Positions 48,249 through 61,850 are shown, numbered from the stretch's first letter. The stretch is DNA of 64,000 nucleotides from Apostichopus japonicus (GCF_037975245.1 NC_092581.1:19428303-19492302), one strand, 5' to 3'. Notes: generated by a model from the letters alone, not told the origin. Translations and numbers: made by a program.

Positions 48249-51200
48249 GATAAAAAGTTGTTGAAACTATCTTGATCATTTATAAACATTTTTGTTTTTG
48301 TTTCTGGCTGTTATGCAGTTAGCTGTTGTTGTTTTTGTTGATAGTTGTATGGGGTGAGTTTATGAAATATCATCTAAGTTGCAGTTTTCATTGGTTTGGT
48401 AATTATTTTCCTACTTGTTAATTCTAAAAGTAAAAGCAAACTGGTAGCAGACTGCTTATCTACTGTAAAAAGCCTCTGAGGGTAGAGATATGTCACAGAG
48501 GGCATGACGTTTCGATCCTAGCAGGATCTTGTTCAGAAGCTATCAATTTATTCTGACGGTTCCATTTATGTCCAAGATAGGGGAATGGTAAAGTGCCCGA
48601 GTTTACAGAGTGAATTTACTATGTAAATTGGTGTTATGTTTTGTTTGGTAGATATTTGGGTGCAAAACATATCAAATTGGGCGCAGAGAACTTATCATAT
48701 TTTGAGAAGCATGTCAGAGAAGAGGCCATTTTTTGCAGCAGTGTTGTGGGCTGGTGGTTAAAGCATTCATACCATTCAGTAGGGCAATCTGTGATGGTGA
48801 TATTGTAATCTAGGTGGAATAGTGGAGGGCAATGCATGAATTTGCCTACATTTGTTGTACATTATTTTAAGCCCTTTGTGTGTATTTGATCTCGGTGTCT
48901 GCATTTCGTCTGGAAAGAATGCATCAGAGTTTTAAAGAAGTTTCCTATATAGGTAACAAACCCATGGAATGCTGTTTTTGAGGGGAATTTGGAAGACCTT
49001 TATTGCATTTTTTTGGGGGGGGGGGAGGGGAGGAGAGGGTAGGTGGTTTGAAGAGGCAGAAAAAAAAATAGAAAGTCCCATCTTCCTTTCATCCCCTTTC
49101 ATTCACCCTAGTAACAATCCAAATATTTTAATGTAAATGGAATCTGCCTCCTCTTAGTCATGAAAATTGTTTTTTTGTGACCAATTTTAATTGACCCAAA
49201 AGAATAACAAATTTTAGTTTTCAAATTGTACCTCTCAAGCACAAGAAACCAGAGGTTTATATTAAATCTAGGACCAGGGGAAAACACATCAAAATGTCAC
49301 TTCACGTACATTAGCAACTTGCCGGGTCGAATGATAGGATTCACAAGCCTAAGGCCTTAAGGGTCCATTTACCCCCACCTCCCCCCCCCCCAATAAGTGA
49401 AAGATTTGAGGCTCAACACTTTGCAAGCTGTGATTGTAACATTTTATGGGCTGGAGTTTTGTAGGTCTGTGAGAATCATGTTGATGAAGAGCTGTAACTT
49501 CAATACTAATGGAACATGTCTTTGAACAGATTCCAATTTGCAATAGGAAGAATAGATAGGTAGTAAATTCGGAAAGAAGGCGGTTTTCTGAAAGAAACCC
49601 CATCAGCTCTTACACCTTGGTCCATTTTGATGGTAGATCGTGTCAGGGTGAACCTAGGAATGACCTTATGTAATGCATGTAAAAGTTGGTGCTGAAGTTG
49701 TTATGGTGATATCAAGCCATTCTAAATGCAAAAGAAGTTGACCGATTGTGTCACTGGAAGATTTGTAGCATTTGGTAAGAAATGTACGTAGTTCAATGTG
49801 GTGGGGTAGGGAAAGGGTAACAGGTGGGTAGGGGTGATGCCTGGAGAAAAACTCATCCCAAACTGTACATCTGTCTTTCATGGAATTTCATCCTTTGTTT
49901 TGCCCTAATGTTATTATTCTCTGGGCTTTTAAGCAGTCTAGTTTTACAATACAGTGAGTCTTCTGGATCAATGAAATAGCAGCCTTTAAAAGACGAGAGA
50001 TAAAACATCAAGGTTTGCATGACCCTTTTTAAATGCACTTGCCTGGATTAAACTGGAAGTTTTAAGTACCTTCAAAGGCTGAAAAATGCTGGGTTTTTTT
50101 TTATTTAGTCTTGTAAACCGTTTGCTCCTGAATTCACGAGAGAAAAGAAAAAGTTTCTTTTGCCTTGTTTTAGCCCCCAGCAGTTCATAAACTGTATGAA
50201 GAAGAAATGCTGGGAAAATTGATCTACCCAGTCATGGAGTTAAGCTTTACTTTAAAGACCCCAAGAGATTGGTTTCTAATTTATTAACTCGAATAGCGCT
50301 CCATTAAAATGTCAACAGTTTGCGTTTGCTTCTGGTAATAACATCTCGAAACTGAACGAGGCTGTTGCGTATCTTTTCAAATTGTAGTTGCTTGACAATA
50401 AGCCATGAATATCTAGAAAGTAACTCAAGAGACCTTTTTGCTCTGTAAGATCCAGATAAAGTATATTTCTTTGTTGCTTGAGAAGTCGACAGGTAGTTTG
50501 CAATTCTACAACCATCGGTCTTTTACTCCAAAAAAGTTTAAAAACATATAGTATAGGGTCATGCATGTAAACAAAAATTGTTTACCTATATACAACAGGT
50601 ATGTTTTATGCATTGAGTATTCAAGATTGCCATGTAAGGCAATAAAGAAGGTACAGTTTTTATTAAAGCGAGTTTTAATATTGATATCACAGTTAGGTAG
50701 TCATCAATCCAGGAGGGACTTTTGGCCTTGTTTGTTCAGACTGAGCGATTCGTGCATTTTTGAGACCTACCTTGCATGTAACATTCCCTGTATGCATATC
50801 TTGTATTTTCATAATAATAGTGTAATATGAACATGCCTAGAGCAAAAACTGTTAGCACTATGCATATATTCATTCAAGACAAAGAAACACATGCCATCTC
50901 CCCCCCCCCCCCTGAGGTGGGTCATCAACATGGCATACCAAGGACTCCAAACCTCTGCTAATAATATTCCCAGCTGTGTGAAATCTTTTTGTGATCATTA
51001 ATCACTTTACGGCAGTTGCTCTCGGATTTTACCAACAACTGCCCAAATATTCCTTAAGATAAGGTTAAGATTTATCAACCTAAGACTCTGTTTTTTTTTG
51101 TTTTTTTTTCACCAAATTGAAATTAATTAATGCATAATTAATGGACTGATTCTGTGTGTAACATTTTGTCGCCCTGGTTTAATGACATTAAAAGGTATCC

Positions 51201-53204
51201 ACAAAGGTTTAAAAGTTTAGACATACTTCATGTTTGAAATGAAACTTTCATGGTTAAACTCATGATCTTAATAACTCTAATACCTTCCCTGAGTGGAATT
51301 ATGTATGGTCATCAATTATGCCAATAAGATCAAAAGATGTGTATAGCTGTGGTCAAGTCACCTCAGACCGTGAGGATGGTCAAATTTGACAGTTAAATAT
51401 GTTCTGAAACTGGGGATGGAGTGTGGGAGAGGGGAAGGGGGAACAGTAAAAGTCCACTGGTACATTACGCCCTACTTGTCTGCCAATTGCCTCTCACTGC
51501 TACATTAAACTATTTTAATTTTATCTGTCTCAATGTTTAGAAGGAATATAAGACATATTTTGGTGGAAGTCTCCTGGCATATTTACACTTTGTTTCTCTT
51601 GTTGGTAATAACAAAATCTTATAAAGGTAAGAGTCTGTTTTTCTCCATTGGTTAGAGTAGTAGTAAGAGAGACTTTCATACAGTTAGTTGTCTGACATGC
51701 AATATATCCTTGGATCACAGCCTCCTGGAAATATTAGGACATATAAAACATTTGGTTTTCCTGTTGCTGTTTCATAATAAGTTGTCATAAAAAGAAGCAT
51801 CCCCCCACCATCAGGGGAGGATGCAGGGAAGAGTGGATTCTGCCACCGTTCAACTTATATTTCCTAGTATTTTAACCTTAAAATTGTTTGGTGTTGTTCC
51901 TCTTTTATGGACTAACTGACTGTATGGTTGGTTATTGCTCAGTGCACCTCATTGGTAGAAGTTTTGAATGGGGAGTGGGGGAAGGTGGGATGGTATTAAA
52001 TCACTTCAACCAGTGTGATTGTCTCATGTGTGATTGTTATAAATTACCCCTGGACTAGAGTTAATGTAGCTGTGTACATGCTCACCGCAGGCAATTAAGA
52101 TTAAGTAGATAATTTATGCGCAGAGTGTGGGTGCTTCACTAAAACGTGGATGCACTAATTACACTTTGGGGGATGCTGTCATACAGTAGTTTATTTCATT
52201 ATCTAAGTTTACGTAATTATTTTGTTATTGAACAAGTCAACTATTATGATTGTCTTTTTCCTTTGGGTTAGTGTTATGTTACAAGTTGAAAATGTGTTGA
52301 GGTAATAGAAAAGCAAAGTTTCTATGGTTCCAGGTACATAATCTATAGCCAGTTATCACCGCTCTTGTGGGGAAGTGAAAACCAAAATTTTGCTTGGAAA
52401 CTTTTAAGGGGCTTTGAATTTGTAGCGGTAGGGAACAGCAGACTGTTGCGATGAAATCTTGTTTAGTAGATAATACTCGTACAGTTAAGTCTTTGTTGAT
52501 AGAAACTTTATCAAATGCATTAGCTGTTGAACTTTGTGAAGGTCCAGTTCAATGGATAGCTTTTGTGGGAGGGACTCACATGTTGAGGGTGTGGGGGGGG
52601 GAGGGTGGGAGAGGGTAGGGTATTGTTTTACTGTGAAGAAGCGTATCTGTGTAGACAATAGTCCTACAGCAAGTTTTCACTGGTAGGAACTTAGTCAAAT
52701 TAAGTAACATATTGAGAGAAAATGCTCGAGGACCTGTTTCATCAGTCAGTCCGTGAGGGCAGGGGGGGGGGGGGTTGGGGAAGGGACAGATTGGAGAGCT
52801 GGGAAATTTTGTTCCTGTGTAGACCAATGTCTGGCAGAGCATTTACTTCAATAGAAAGTCTTCACTTTGGTGTTCTCCACATAAAAGAAAAACAAATTGC
52901 GGACCGATTTCATCAATTCATCAATCATGTTTATGAAGTTAAGGTTTCTTTGGGGCTTTTTCACAGTGTTATAAATGTCATAACAGAGTTGAGGCTACCT
53001 TTTGGAGAGTATGATACGTTCTATGATAAGATTTTGGGCAGATGGCTAACATGACAAACTCTGTTCATATCTGGCAGTAATTCTTTGAATGTTAATGCCT
53101 TATGAATATTCATCATATTAGTAAATTGACATGTGACATGTTCTGTGTTAAATGCATCAAGTCATCAACACTATGTAACACAAGCTAACACAAGCTAACA
53201 TAAA
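48249..53204. other. Long intergenic region with simple repeats
   Basis: No gene recognised. It holds poly-G/C runs at about 49,014, 49,381, 50,900, 52,587 and 52,760. The 52,480-52,860 part seems to hold two weakly similar copies of a segment (TAAGTCTTTGTTGATAG / ACTGGTAGGAACTTAG, each followed by a G-rich run), which opens low-complexity frames on both strands. Confidence 0.4.
48501..48540 (-). ncRNA. Hammerhead-like ribozyme motif, decayed (copy 3)
   Basis: Minus-strand copy of the motif found twice near 11 kb. The perfect helix II GATCC/GGATC with loop TGCTA is followed by GAA, ACGT and C, but the core reads CTGAACA, so the essential G8 is a C. It should be inactive. Shared flanking words (AAACTGCTTATCC-like, here CAGACTGCTTATCTACT) show that it is the same repeat. 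Confidence 0.45.
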
Positions 53205-53440
53205 GGAGTGTTAGCTCAGTGGTGAACGCCGGTGCCTTTCAATCATAAGGTCCCGAGTTTGAGTCACTCCAAGATTAATGTATGTCGTCCAGTTACAGAG
53301 TTGTTGACAATTCATAATCATGGACGTTAAATATGAATCTAAGAGACTGACTTCGGTCAGCTTGCGGTTTGATAAGCCAATGATGGCTTCCTCGCGAGTT
53401 CCTGCTTGCAGGAGGATCTAAATTACAAATAAATACAATA
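53205..53440 (+). mobile_element. tRNA-derived SINE
   Basis: The head reads GGAGTGTTAGCTCAGTGG, with a perfect A box TAGCTCAGTGG (53,212-53,222). A weaker B box lies about 30 nt on (AGTTTGAGTCA, 8 of 11). CACTCC after it can pair with GGAGTG as an acceptor stem. A 150-bp body follows (GACTGACTTCGGTCAGC hairpin) and then an A/T-rich tail (CAAATAAATACAATA). It is not a working tRNA, because the T-arm does not pair. No hammerhead motif is present in this one. Confidence 0.7.
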
Positions 53441-53566
53441 CATAGATATTCATTGCTCTCTCCCCATTTTAATGATGAAATACTGTTTCATTCTTCTATA
53501 TTTCATCCTCACAGGTCTTTTAGAAAAAAAATTCGGAAGATTAGAGTCACAAATACCTCTATACAT

Positions 53567-53815
53567 GTTTTGAAGTTGTGTTATGAATAGGCAAGAGTAT
53601 AAATATTAATGCTATCAGCACCATGCCCAATACAACATTTTTATCTGTAAGGTATATATATGCACTTGTGTTTTAAATACTAAATTGGATGTTTTTGGAA
53701 GTTTCGTCATGAATAGGCATGAACCTGAATATTAATAAGATCGGTGTCATTGCTCAATACAACATTTTTATCTGTAGGGTATATAGACACTTGTGTTTTA
53801 GATACTGGGTTAAAT
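53567..53815. repeat. Tandem duplication, about 127 bp x 2
   Basis: Two diverged direct copies. Both hold GTNATGAATAGGCA, then ATATTAAT, then CAATACAACATTTTTATCTGTA and CACTTGTGTTTTA. Non-coding. Confidence 0.75.
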
Positions 53816-56800
53816 GTTTTCCATGTTCAACATTTTGTTCAAAATTTGAAAAAAAAATATCATTTTGTACATAAATAATTCATCTGACACATAATTGAAA
53901 AGATGTGTCTCTGCAGAAATTGTGTTTTGTTGTTGTTGTTGTTTTTCCTTGTTTTATTTTTCTGTGCGGGATGATATTTCATGTTTTTACCTAAATAAAT
54001 AATATTAAATATTAAAGGCAAAATGTCAAAACCAAAAGCTGCAAATTTACCTGCAGCAAGGCTGCATCAATATAAAACAATAGAGATTATCTCAGCAGAT
54101 GTGAAACTGCAAATCATAAACGATAGTTGTCATGAGCAGCATATTCATAAGTTATGACATGTTGCCTAAGTTAAAAATCATCAGAATAGCTCCCTAATTC
54201 TGGTGTGCTTAAACTCTCCAAAGTCCTTTTTCTGGAAACTTCTCCCTAAAGTATTGTCAGGATTGTTAAATTAAACAATTAAATGATAATATTGATAGGG
54301 TTAAGGGGTTCCGACCAGATGTCCCCAATTTTTGAGTATCACCCCCAGATTAAAGGTGTCCCCGGAAGTGTTCCCTGATGTTATGAACTGGCCCAGAAAT
54401 AACCCTGTTGTTCTGACACTGTATTATTATTATTGTAATGCGCGCTACAATATTGGTATTACTGGACAAGTGAACGATACCTAACATGACTGGACGTTGA
54501 AACTTCAAGTTTCATAGTCTCTGTACATTTGCAGTTTCAAACGCTAGCTGCGTAGGCAACTTATTCTGAGCCTGTCACTGCACTCACAAGCGCCCTCACT
54601 TTGTAGGTACCTACATCATCATGACTAAACTCCCTGGTGTGTTATCAGCCACAAGAATAACACCATGAGCAACCGAAAAGTGCTTATACTGCAAGCACTC
54701 CACACGCACTACAATAATGCATATTTGCAAAGTTCTTCCTAATACTGCAAGCACTCCACATGCACTGCATATCTGCAGGAAATGGCAGGAAAGACAAAAA
54801 ACCTGTTCCACCCAACCTTTAAACCTACAGTATTGGAAAATTGTGAGTGCAAGGGGGGGGGGGGCGGTGGGGGATCCAGATTTATTGGAAAATATGTGTT
54901 CACCTTACGGTGTAGGTGCTTATGGTGCACAACACCATGGTATAACAGATTTACATGTATGTATCCATGGCAGGCACGAAACTGGGATTACAATAATCTT
55001 TTGGATCCAATCTCTGGGCAGTAACAATTAAGGATGTGAAGAAACCCATGATCAAAATGAAACAGCAATATTCCATCATATGGGAACTAAAAGATCAAGT
55101 TATACTTGCGCATTGTCCACATTTTCACAACACTCTATCACTAAAGTAGGCCCCATCTACTAACTCCACAAAGTTTCATGGTTTTCCTTTCTGTCATACA
55201 GTGAATTTATTGTTTAAGTCGATCTATGATTGGATAAAAAGATTTCTCTGAATTTACAGGGTTCAGCTAGCTGAATAAATAGGGCTTTAACAGCCTTGTG
55301 GGTAGCAGCTCTATCCCCACAAGATGGTAAAGTATGTCATAAAAATATGGAAATGGAGACACTTTTGACTGGTTCATATACCATGTTTTTCATGAAAATC
55401 TTGAAAAAAAGAGAAAACAAAGTTTTTACCACTCACCAAGAACATTTACAAATCTTGATGAAATTTAGCCAAACAAATTGACAAGTAGTTCACATTGACA
55501 ATATGATATACCGGTGCTGATGATACAGAATAAGTTAAAATGATATATACATTGTACATTAATATATATTGCAATTGAGCAGTATTGAAACAATGAGGAA
55601 TACATTCTTAACAGCTTGACTATGTACAATTTATGAAGGGCAAAGAATCTTGCCATTCAGACAATGAAAATAGCTAAGAAGGGGGAATATTAAGACTGCA
55701 AGAACTAAACTTTAACACACTGATATCACAAAGTCACAAACAAAGACATCCTCTCCATTGTGTTCTGTAAATAATGGTCAGCATTCCCAACCCTACCCCC
55801 CCCCTCTCCAAAACAAAGGCTAAGAAGTAAATAAACATTTCAGTGGCGATAATCCTGGAATGACCATTGTACTCCCACCTTGATACCATTTCTTTTACTG
55901 ATATGGTAAAATTCTCCAAGGAAACAACCTTGACTGTTTAGGATTAATTTGACAGGTCACAAAATGCAGATTTGATCATTTTGGGCACTACTTAATTTTC
56001 TGCATTTTGGGAACAAAGTACTGGTAACTTGAGAGGGACAGAGAGAAGTGAAGGGAATGTGGAGGGTTAAGGGCAGGGACAAGTTACTTAAAATACATAA
56101 TACCTTTACAAAATGCACCCTGTCTATTAAGTGGTGTCCCTAATATGTGGTTAACTGGTAAAAGGCTTACATGTGGACATCAACTTGAGTCCCAGTCCAG
56201 TATTATTGTGCAGTGGCAATGGAACTTGAAGGCAAGGAATATCTACCATGTGAGATGATGCAGGACCCAATCCTACTTGATGCAACTAAAGAGGGGGGGG
56301 GGCGGTTGCACCACATGGTGGTGCTAACCACCTCTTGTACAGACAGGAAGGCCAAGGATGACCACCAGGTTTGTGGTTTTACTTTCGCTTGATATTATGT
56401 GAGGCAAAATTGTTAACTGTTAAGTCTAAATCTCACCATAGTTCTAGATATACGTATCAAAACTGGAGTCTTAGATTCAATGAAAATGGCATTAACATTT
56501 ATAAAAACAAGCATATCAGACAATTACAGAAGTACAGTTGTTTGCAAGGACACAATGGTATAAACCGTTAACTAGCTCCATACCTAGGTAACAAAGAGAT
56601 TTCATGTTAAACTATATAAATATTCAAAATTGATTGCAATTAATAATTAAGAACACTAAGACGTCACATTCCAACGTTAGATATATAAGTATTCAAAATG
56701 CAACCCTTGATATAACTCCCTTGTTTCATTGCCTGTTCCATGACAGACTTCATAAAGTAGTCAAATGTATTCATTTGTTATCTAGCTTGAGTAGATCCCA

Positions 56801-57990
56801 CAATCATTTGCAAAGTCACATCCGTCACTACACATTAAATTTTTTTTGATATCCTCTCAATGCCTTGGTTTCTCCATCCTCAACAAATTGCTTACAATTT
56901 ATAATTAAAGCCTCATTCTGACAAGCAATGTTGTATCTGAGTAGTGTTACACACAGTACATTGATACAGATGTGTAATACTGAGATAATACAATATTACA
57001 AAACAAATATTGATTTTTTTGTGGATGGCGAATGTTCTGATATCATCTGTGAATTCAGCAACGACAGCAAATTACATTTTCTTTCCTCTTTGATAATTTT
57101 CTTGTCTTGTTTCCGCAAGAAAAATAGCTTTCCTAAAGTTGAACGACCTAAAAGGTTACAGTGTGAATTCTTCAAATTCGACAGGAAGTAACAGAGCTTA
57201 GGCTATTGAACCCAGGATACTAAAACATTTGACTAAAAAATATGTATATTGCACGAAACAATTCTATACAAGTTTCAACCATCTGACATAAACTTATAAC
57301 ATCAAAATATAATTTACAAAGCACAAGAAGACATGTTAAAAACAGAACTGACAGATTTCCGTAGTGACCATTTAAAAACTTTCTGAAATGATGGTAAATG
57401 AGAAGCAGAATAATAAACATGTCAGAACACTGTAAACAGATTTGCGACTCAAAATAGTATATTTTCCGACATTTTGAGTTTGCTCAGAGACGACACAACT
57501 TTGCACCAAGTCAAACTTTCTTGACTTGTCCCCCTATCAGCAAGGTATGACAACTTCTCGTACACATTCAGGAAGAGCCACACAAATCACCAACAAGTCA
57601 GTGACAAGTGCAAACCTTAATGAGATGCATGAGAATAAAACAAAAGAACAGAACAGAACCACTTGCCAAACTTAGATATCCATGTAAGAAAATTCCGATT
57701 CTTAATCAGCATCTGGTTATCATCTATGTCACTGACGACATCATCACAAAGGACTTAGAATGAGGAACTTCCCTTTTGTTTCAATCCATATGACTATACA
57801 CTAATGGAAAGAAGAAAACAGAGTTTTCCAGAGCTGAAGATTGCTTTACAATTTCAGTTAAATAACTGTGCCAACTGACTCCTTGTCAAACCCCTTAGCA
57901 CTGGATGTTTTCCTGAAATCCATCGGAAGTGTCACACGCTGGGATCAGCATCCTTTACCAACACTCTTCTAGTGTTTGTGGCTTAAGTCT
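53816..57990. other. Intergenic region and RCAN 3' flank
   Basis: No gene recognised. A short duplication (CTGCAAGCACTCCACA words) lies at about 54,690-54,775, and G runs at about 54,855 and 56,290. The right end must contain the RCAN 3' UTR (minus strand); I could not fix a poly-A signal. Confidence 0.4.
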
Positions 57991-60900
57991 TCAGGCTATT
58001 GGTCTCTTGGTGTGCGCAATTTTAAGCTTAGGTCCGTCCTGCTCCTGATTTTCACACGTGTGGACGATAATCTTTGGCTTACCTGCATCTCCCGGATGCA
58101 ACTCGTGACTCTCACCTAAGAGGAAAGATGATCAGAAAATGAAATCAAATGAACATATTTAAAAAGGCAAACAAACAAATGCTGCGGGGAAAAAAAAGTA
58201 GTCTTTGAGAGACTTTGCCTCTTACTGGGAAATAATTTAAACAAATAAAGGGGCATGCACAGGATTCTGATGTCAAAGGATGTACTCTGAGGCATGTCAG
58301 CAAAGTTGTGCTAATAACTACTTTTGAGGTCCTGTGTGTGGTCAGCAGGAGGATGTAAACTTGCAACCCCCCCTCCCCCCCTCCTCCAAAGAATGTTTGC
58401 AGACAATGGGAAAGGGACAATAAGTGAATCAAGTCACTGGAAATTTGGAAAAGCACCATTGACTATTTTTAACAGGAAAATATCTGTCATAGAAATGTTG
58501 TAAGCTCTGCACCGGGATGTCACAACTTGCAGTTGATTGTTATGTCAATCATCTGCAGGATTGGATGAAATTTTGCTCCTTTGAGAAGAAGTTGTCGTTT
58601 TTTCATTCAATCATGTGAATTGTTATGTTTTGCATAAGCCTAGTTGAGTGTGTGTACTCAACAAAAAAACAGTTGCATACGTAGGACAAACAAGCAGTTT
58701 GAAGATTTTGCGTCCCTGGCTAAAACCTTGCGTCCCTGATGCAGTATCCTGCGTTCGTAACAATGCTGATTTCTTCACACTTCTTTCTGTATAACCTACA
58801 ATACTGATACTTCCAGCAGACTGGCTCTTTGCTACACCTACTGTACCTGGTGACAGAGTAGCTAAAGCCGACAGTAATTCGTAGTTTATGACCGGTTCAG
58901 ATTCCTTCTTGGGCGCCCAGCCGACAGGCGGTGATGCTGGTGGTGATAACAGGAACTGTCTGTCTGGTTCGGGTGGCTCCAGATTTTGTGACCCTTCAGA
59001 GACGGGATGAATCTACAACACAGGAGACAAACAGATATATGCAGAATACAGAGGTTAGGTCAGTCTTGACTGAAAAATAATTCAGAATCCTTTGTTCAGA
59101 TTGGTAGCATTTCTAACCTTTGTTGTACAATTTTTTTTTTCTGAAAGACACCTGAGCTGCTGGAGTTCAATTAGTGGTTAAATGAAACTTTCTTCCAAGA
59201 GTATATTTAGAGTACAGTTTCTTTTCATTGTGTAGAAGATTCCATGCCCGTTATGAATTTTTTCTCAAAGGGCAGTAAAGTTACCAAACAAAGAAATTGG
59301 AGTTATCTTTCAATAGCAGGTAATAGTTTGTTTATGTTGTACAGAAGCAGAGATATTTTGTATATGTTATACAGAACCAGACATCTAAGATAGGCAACTT
59401 AGTCTGGAAGAAATACAGCGTTAAAGCTGTTGGAACACATAATTTATTAATAGTGCTCACCGTTGACATATGTGAAGCATTTTTTCCAGCCACCACCCCC
59501 GGCCAAAATTTATAAAAAAGTAAAAGGTTCCACTTGTGAGACAATTCCTCAAATGTTTTATTACTATGAATCAACCTGTAGACCGAAGATGTTGTGAAGA
59601 GACATTCTAGAGATATTCAACATCATAATTAGTTAAAGTGTACTGTAACAAACCAACAACAAACTTATGTCTTTGTTCAGGTATTTACGTGCAGAATGGC
59701 AAACGTTATGTTCACTGCGAATGCAAAACAGATGCTGCTGAACTTCAGCAATTGATGATAGAAAGTGCTACGGTTTGAAGTACCTGAATGAAGTAGACAC
59801 CAATTTCTTGTCCACACATTTGTCTCTTGTCCATCGCTATTTTAGCAGCTAATGATTCCTCTCCGGACTGGTAATTTATCCTCACACGATGAAAACTCTT
59901 GAAGTACTGGAAGGTAACAGGACCTCCAAGCTTTTTAAACTGGGCCTCAAACCAGAGCTGCAAATTGTTTAAAAAAGAATAGATGGTTTCAATGTGTTTT
60001 TACAAGGAGACAATTAACAGTTAAAAAATCTTCAGATTTCACTATCATCAATAAACAAAATATTTATGTGCTAGGTAAACACCAACTTTGCTCAGGGTAT
60101 TACCTATAAGATGTCAAGCGATACACAATGGGATACTGCAAGAAATCTTTACTGCACCATTTTCAACAATAATGGTAAGTTTTCTTTACCATGTGCAGTA
60201 TATATCGGCCACAAGTTGTAGCACACTGTTTCATGTATTCAGAGTGCCATGTTTGCATGATACACAGCTCACAACTTTTTCTCAAGCAAATTCTGGTCGT
60301 CATACATCTGATGTATGATGCAAAATGGGAAAGGGGTATAAGGGGAAGGGCAACCCCCTCGCCTTCTGAAAAAACTGGCATTTTGAGACGCCCTACATGC
60401 AAAATGGTGGGATGCACATTATAAATGGCCGTAATAATGTATAACTTTATGGTAATTGTAAAGTAACGTACGTGTTGCTGTGTTTGAACTCTTTCAGTTG
60501 CCTTTTTAACTTTATGCCATGCAATGCAGTCTGATGTGGGATTTTGACTAGTACTGTATGTGCTGGTCAGCAGGTTTGCAACATCAAACACCAGTTTAAG
60601 GGTCACTTGGTTCTCTGATGATTTTGCTCTGCAGATTACAAGTGGGCACTAGGTGATTGGCCTAAGACACTGGTCACTTGTAGAAATTGCATATGTATAC
60701 TGGATGTGTTAAGTGCCAGATGTGAACTCAAATGTATGTACTGAACAAGCCATGATTATGAATAATTACATGTATATTTTTTTCACTGTGATATGCTATA
60801 CAAGGAAATAGACATTCCTCAAGTCATCAACTCAAAAATTGCATTGCTAAAGTAGGCTAGTAAAATTTGCAACCATGTGCAGACTACCCAAGCCTAGGCC

Positions 60901-61345
60901 TAATCTTCAGTATTTACAAATTCTAACTTGATAACCCATACATGTTAACTACATGGCCAATTAAGGCCTGTGTATTTATTAAAGCCAGAATGACTTATAC
61001 GTAAGTCTAGTTGTAGTAGACTAGTACAGAAATGCGGTATTTTGCGTTTAATTACATTTTGTCCATTGCATCATGCATGTTAGTATTTTGCATCGAAGTG
61101 ATATTTTTCGTTGACCTCTGTTAAGGTACCGATTCCACGAATATATGGAGACTGCGCTTACCAACCAGAATTAAGCCTACCTTTTCATCTTCATTAAAAT
61201 AAACTTCATTTGGGACGTTTGTAGCAACCAGCGTAGGTGGTATCACGGAATAATCGATCATATCCTCCATTATATGTGTTTTGGTTCTTTTCGTCTCTGA
61301 ACCATTCAGTCCATTTCTGTCTGAATCTTTGTCTTCAGTGTCCAT
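57991..61345 (-). CDS. RCAN: Regulator of calcineurin (calcipressin)
   Basis: Exons 5' to 3': 61345-61181, 59957-59784, 59012-58847, 58115-57991 (TGA). They are GT-AG with consistent phases; 630 nt give 209 aa, the usual RCAN size. It binds and tunes the phosphatase calcineurin. An RRM-like fold spans about residues 38-113 (TLVATNVPNEVYF, then GGPVTFQYFKSFHRVRINY, then GQEIGVYFIQ). The family signature FLLSPPASPPVGW is at 133-145, with the two SP sites that are phosphorylated in relatives. PVINYELLSAL follows, and PKIIVHTCE (182-190) fits the PxIxIT-like docking motif. The end HTKRPIA replaces the longer TRRPEYTPIHLS-type tail of vertebrates, so the terminal TxxP motif is absent. The first 35 residues are acidic/basic and not conserved. 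The start ATG is the only one upstream in frame. Which vertebrate paralogue (RCAN1-3) it matches best is not decidable here. Confidence 0.93.
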
Positions 61346-61503
61346 CTTCTATCTCAGGGAACAGATTTGTTACATTACGTCATTCCACAGCTGTTTACTT
61401 AAGACTTCTATCCATCGATCCATCAAAGACTTCTATCCATCGGCGTACATCGCATACGCCGCCGCGCCAATGCTTCTACCTAAACCTATCTGCGGAGATG
61501 AGA

Positions 61504-61850
61504 CAGGCGCGTAGCCAAGGGGGGGGGGGGCGAAGGGGTCAGCCGCCCCCCCTTGAGCATATCTTTGTGTATGTTTTTATGATATCGGTAGTAATTTCAA
61601 AAGAGAAAATGCTAAGATGCAACTTACAAGGCCTGGGAAGTGCCATTTCCAGCGATCTGGAGGCATTTTCAGCCAAAATTTCAGCCAAAAGGCAATTTCA
61701 GCCGAAAGGCAATTTCAGCCAAAATCTTGCACGCTTCGCGCCAACTTATGGTGGCGCTACGCTTAGATAGTTTGCAATGCCATATCTACGACTCTGATAG
61801 TTTGCCAACAGTTGCGCCACTCCCTTGGCAAATTCCTCGCTACACGCTTG
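61504..61850. mobile_element. hAT-like non-autonomous element, 347 bp, copy 2
   Basis: Same family as 31,381-31,696: it starts CAGGCGCGTAGCCAAGG and ends CGCTACACGCTTG. The flanks AGATGAGA and GAGTGAGA look like a worn 8-bp duplication (5 of 8). It has an internal 18-bp duplication (CAAAATTTCAGCCAAAAGG / GGCAATTTCAGC units) that the other copy lacks. It sits about 160 bp upstream of the RCAN start codon, so it may touch the promoter. Confidence 0.75.

Noticed and set aside
53205-53275. Possible functional tRNA gene
   Set aside because: A box and acceptor stem fit, but the T-arm does not pair and a SINE body follows.
60163-60606. Open minus-strand frame of 147 codons
   Set aside because: It lies in RCAN intron 1. 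RCAN exons 1 and 2 join perfectly without it, and its sequence resembles no family.
61237-61770. Open plus-strand frame of 177 codons
   Set aside because: It runs antisense through RCAN exon 1 and into a transposon with a G run; composition is not protein-like.
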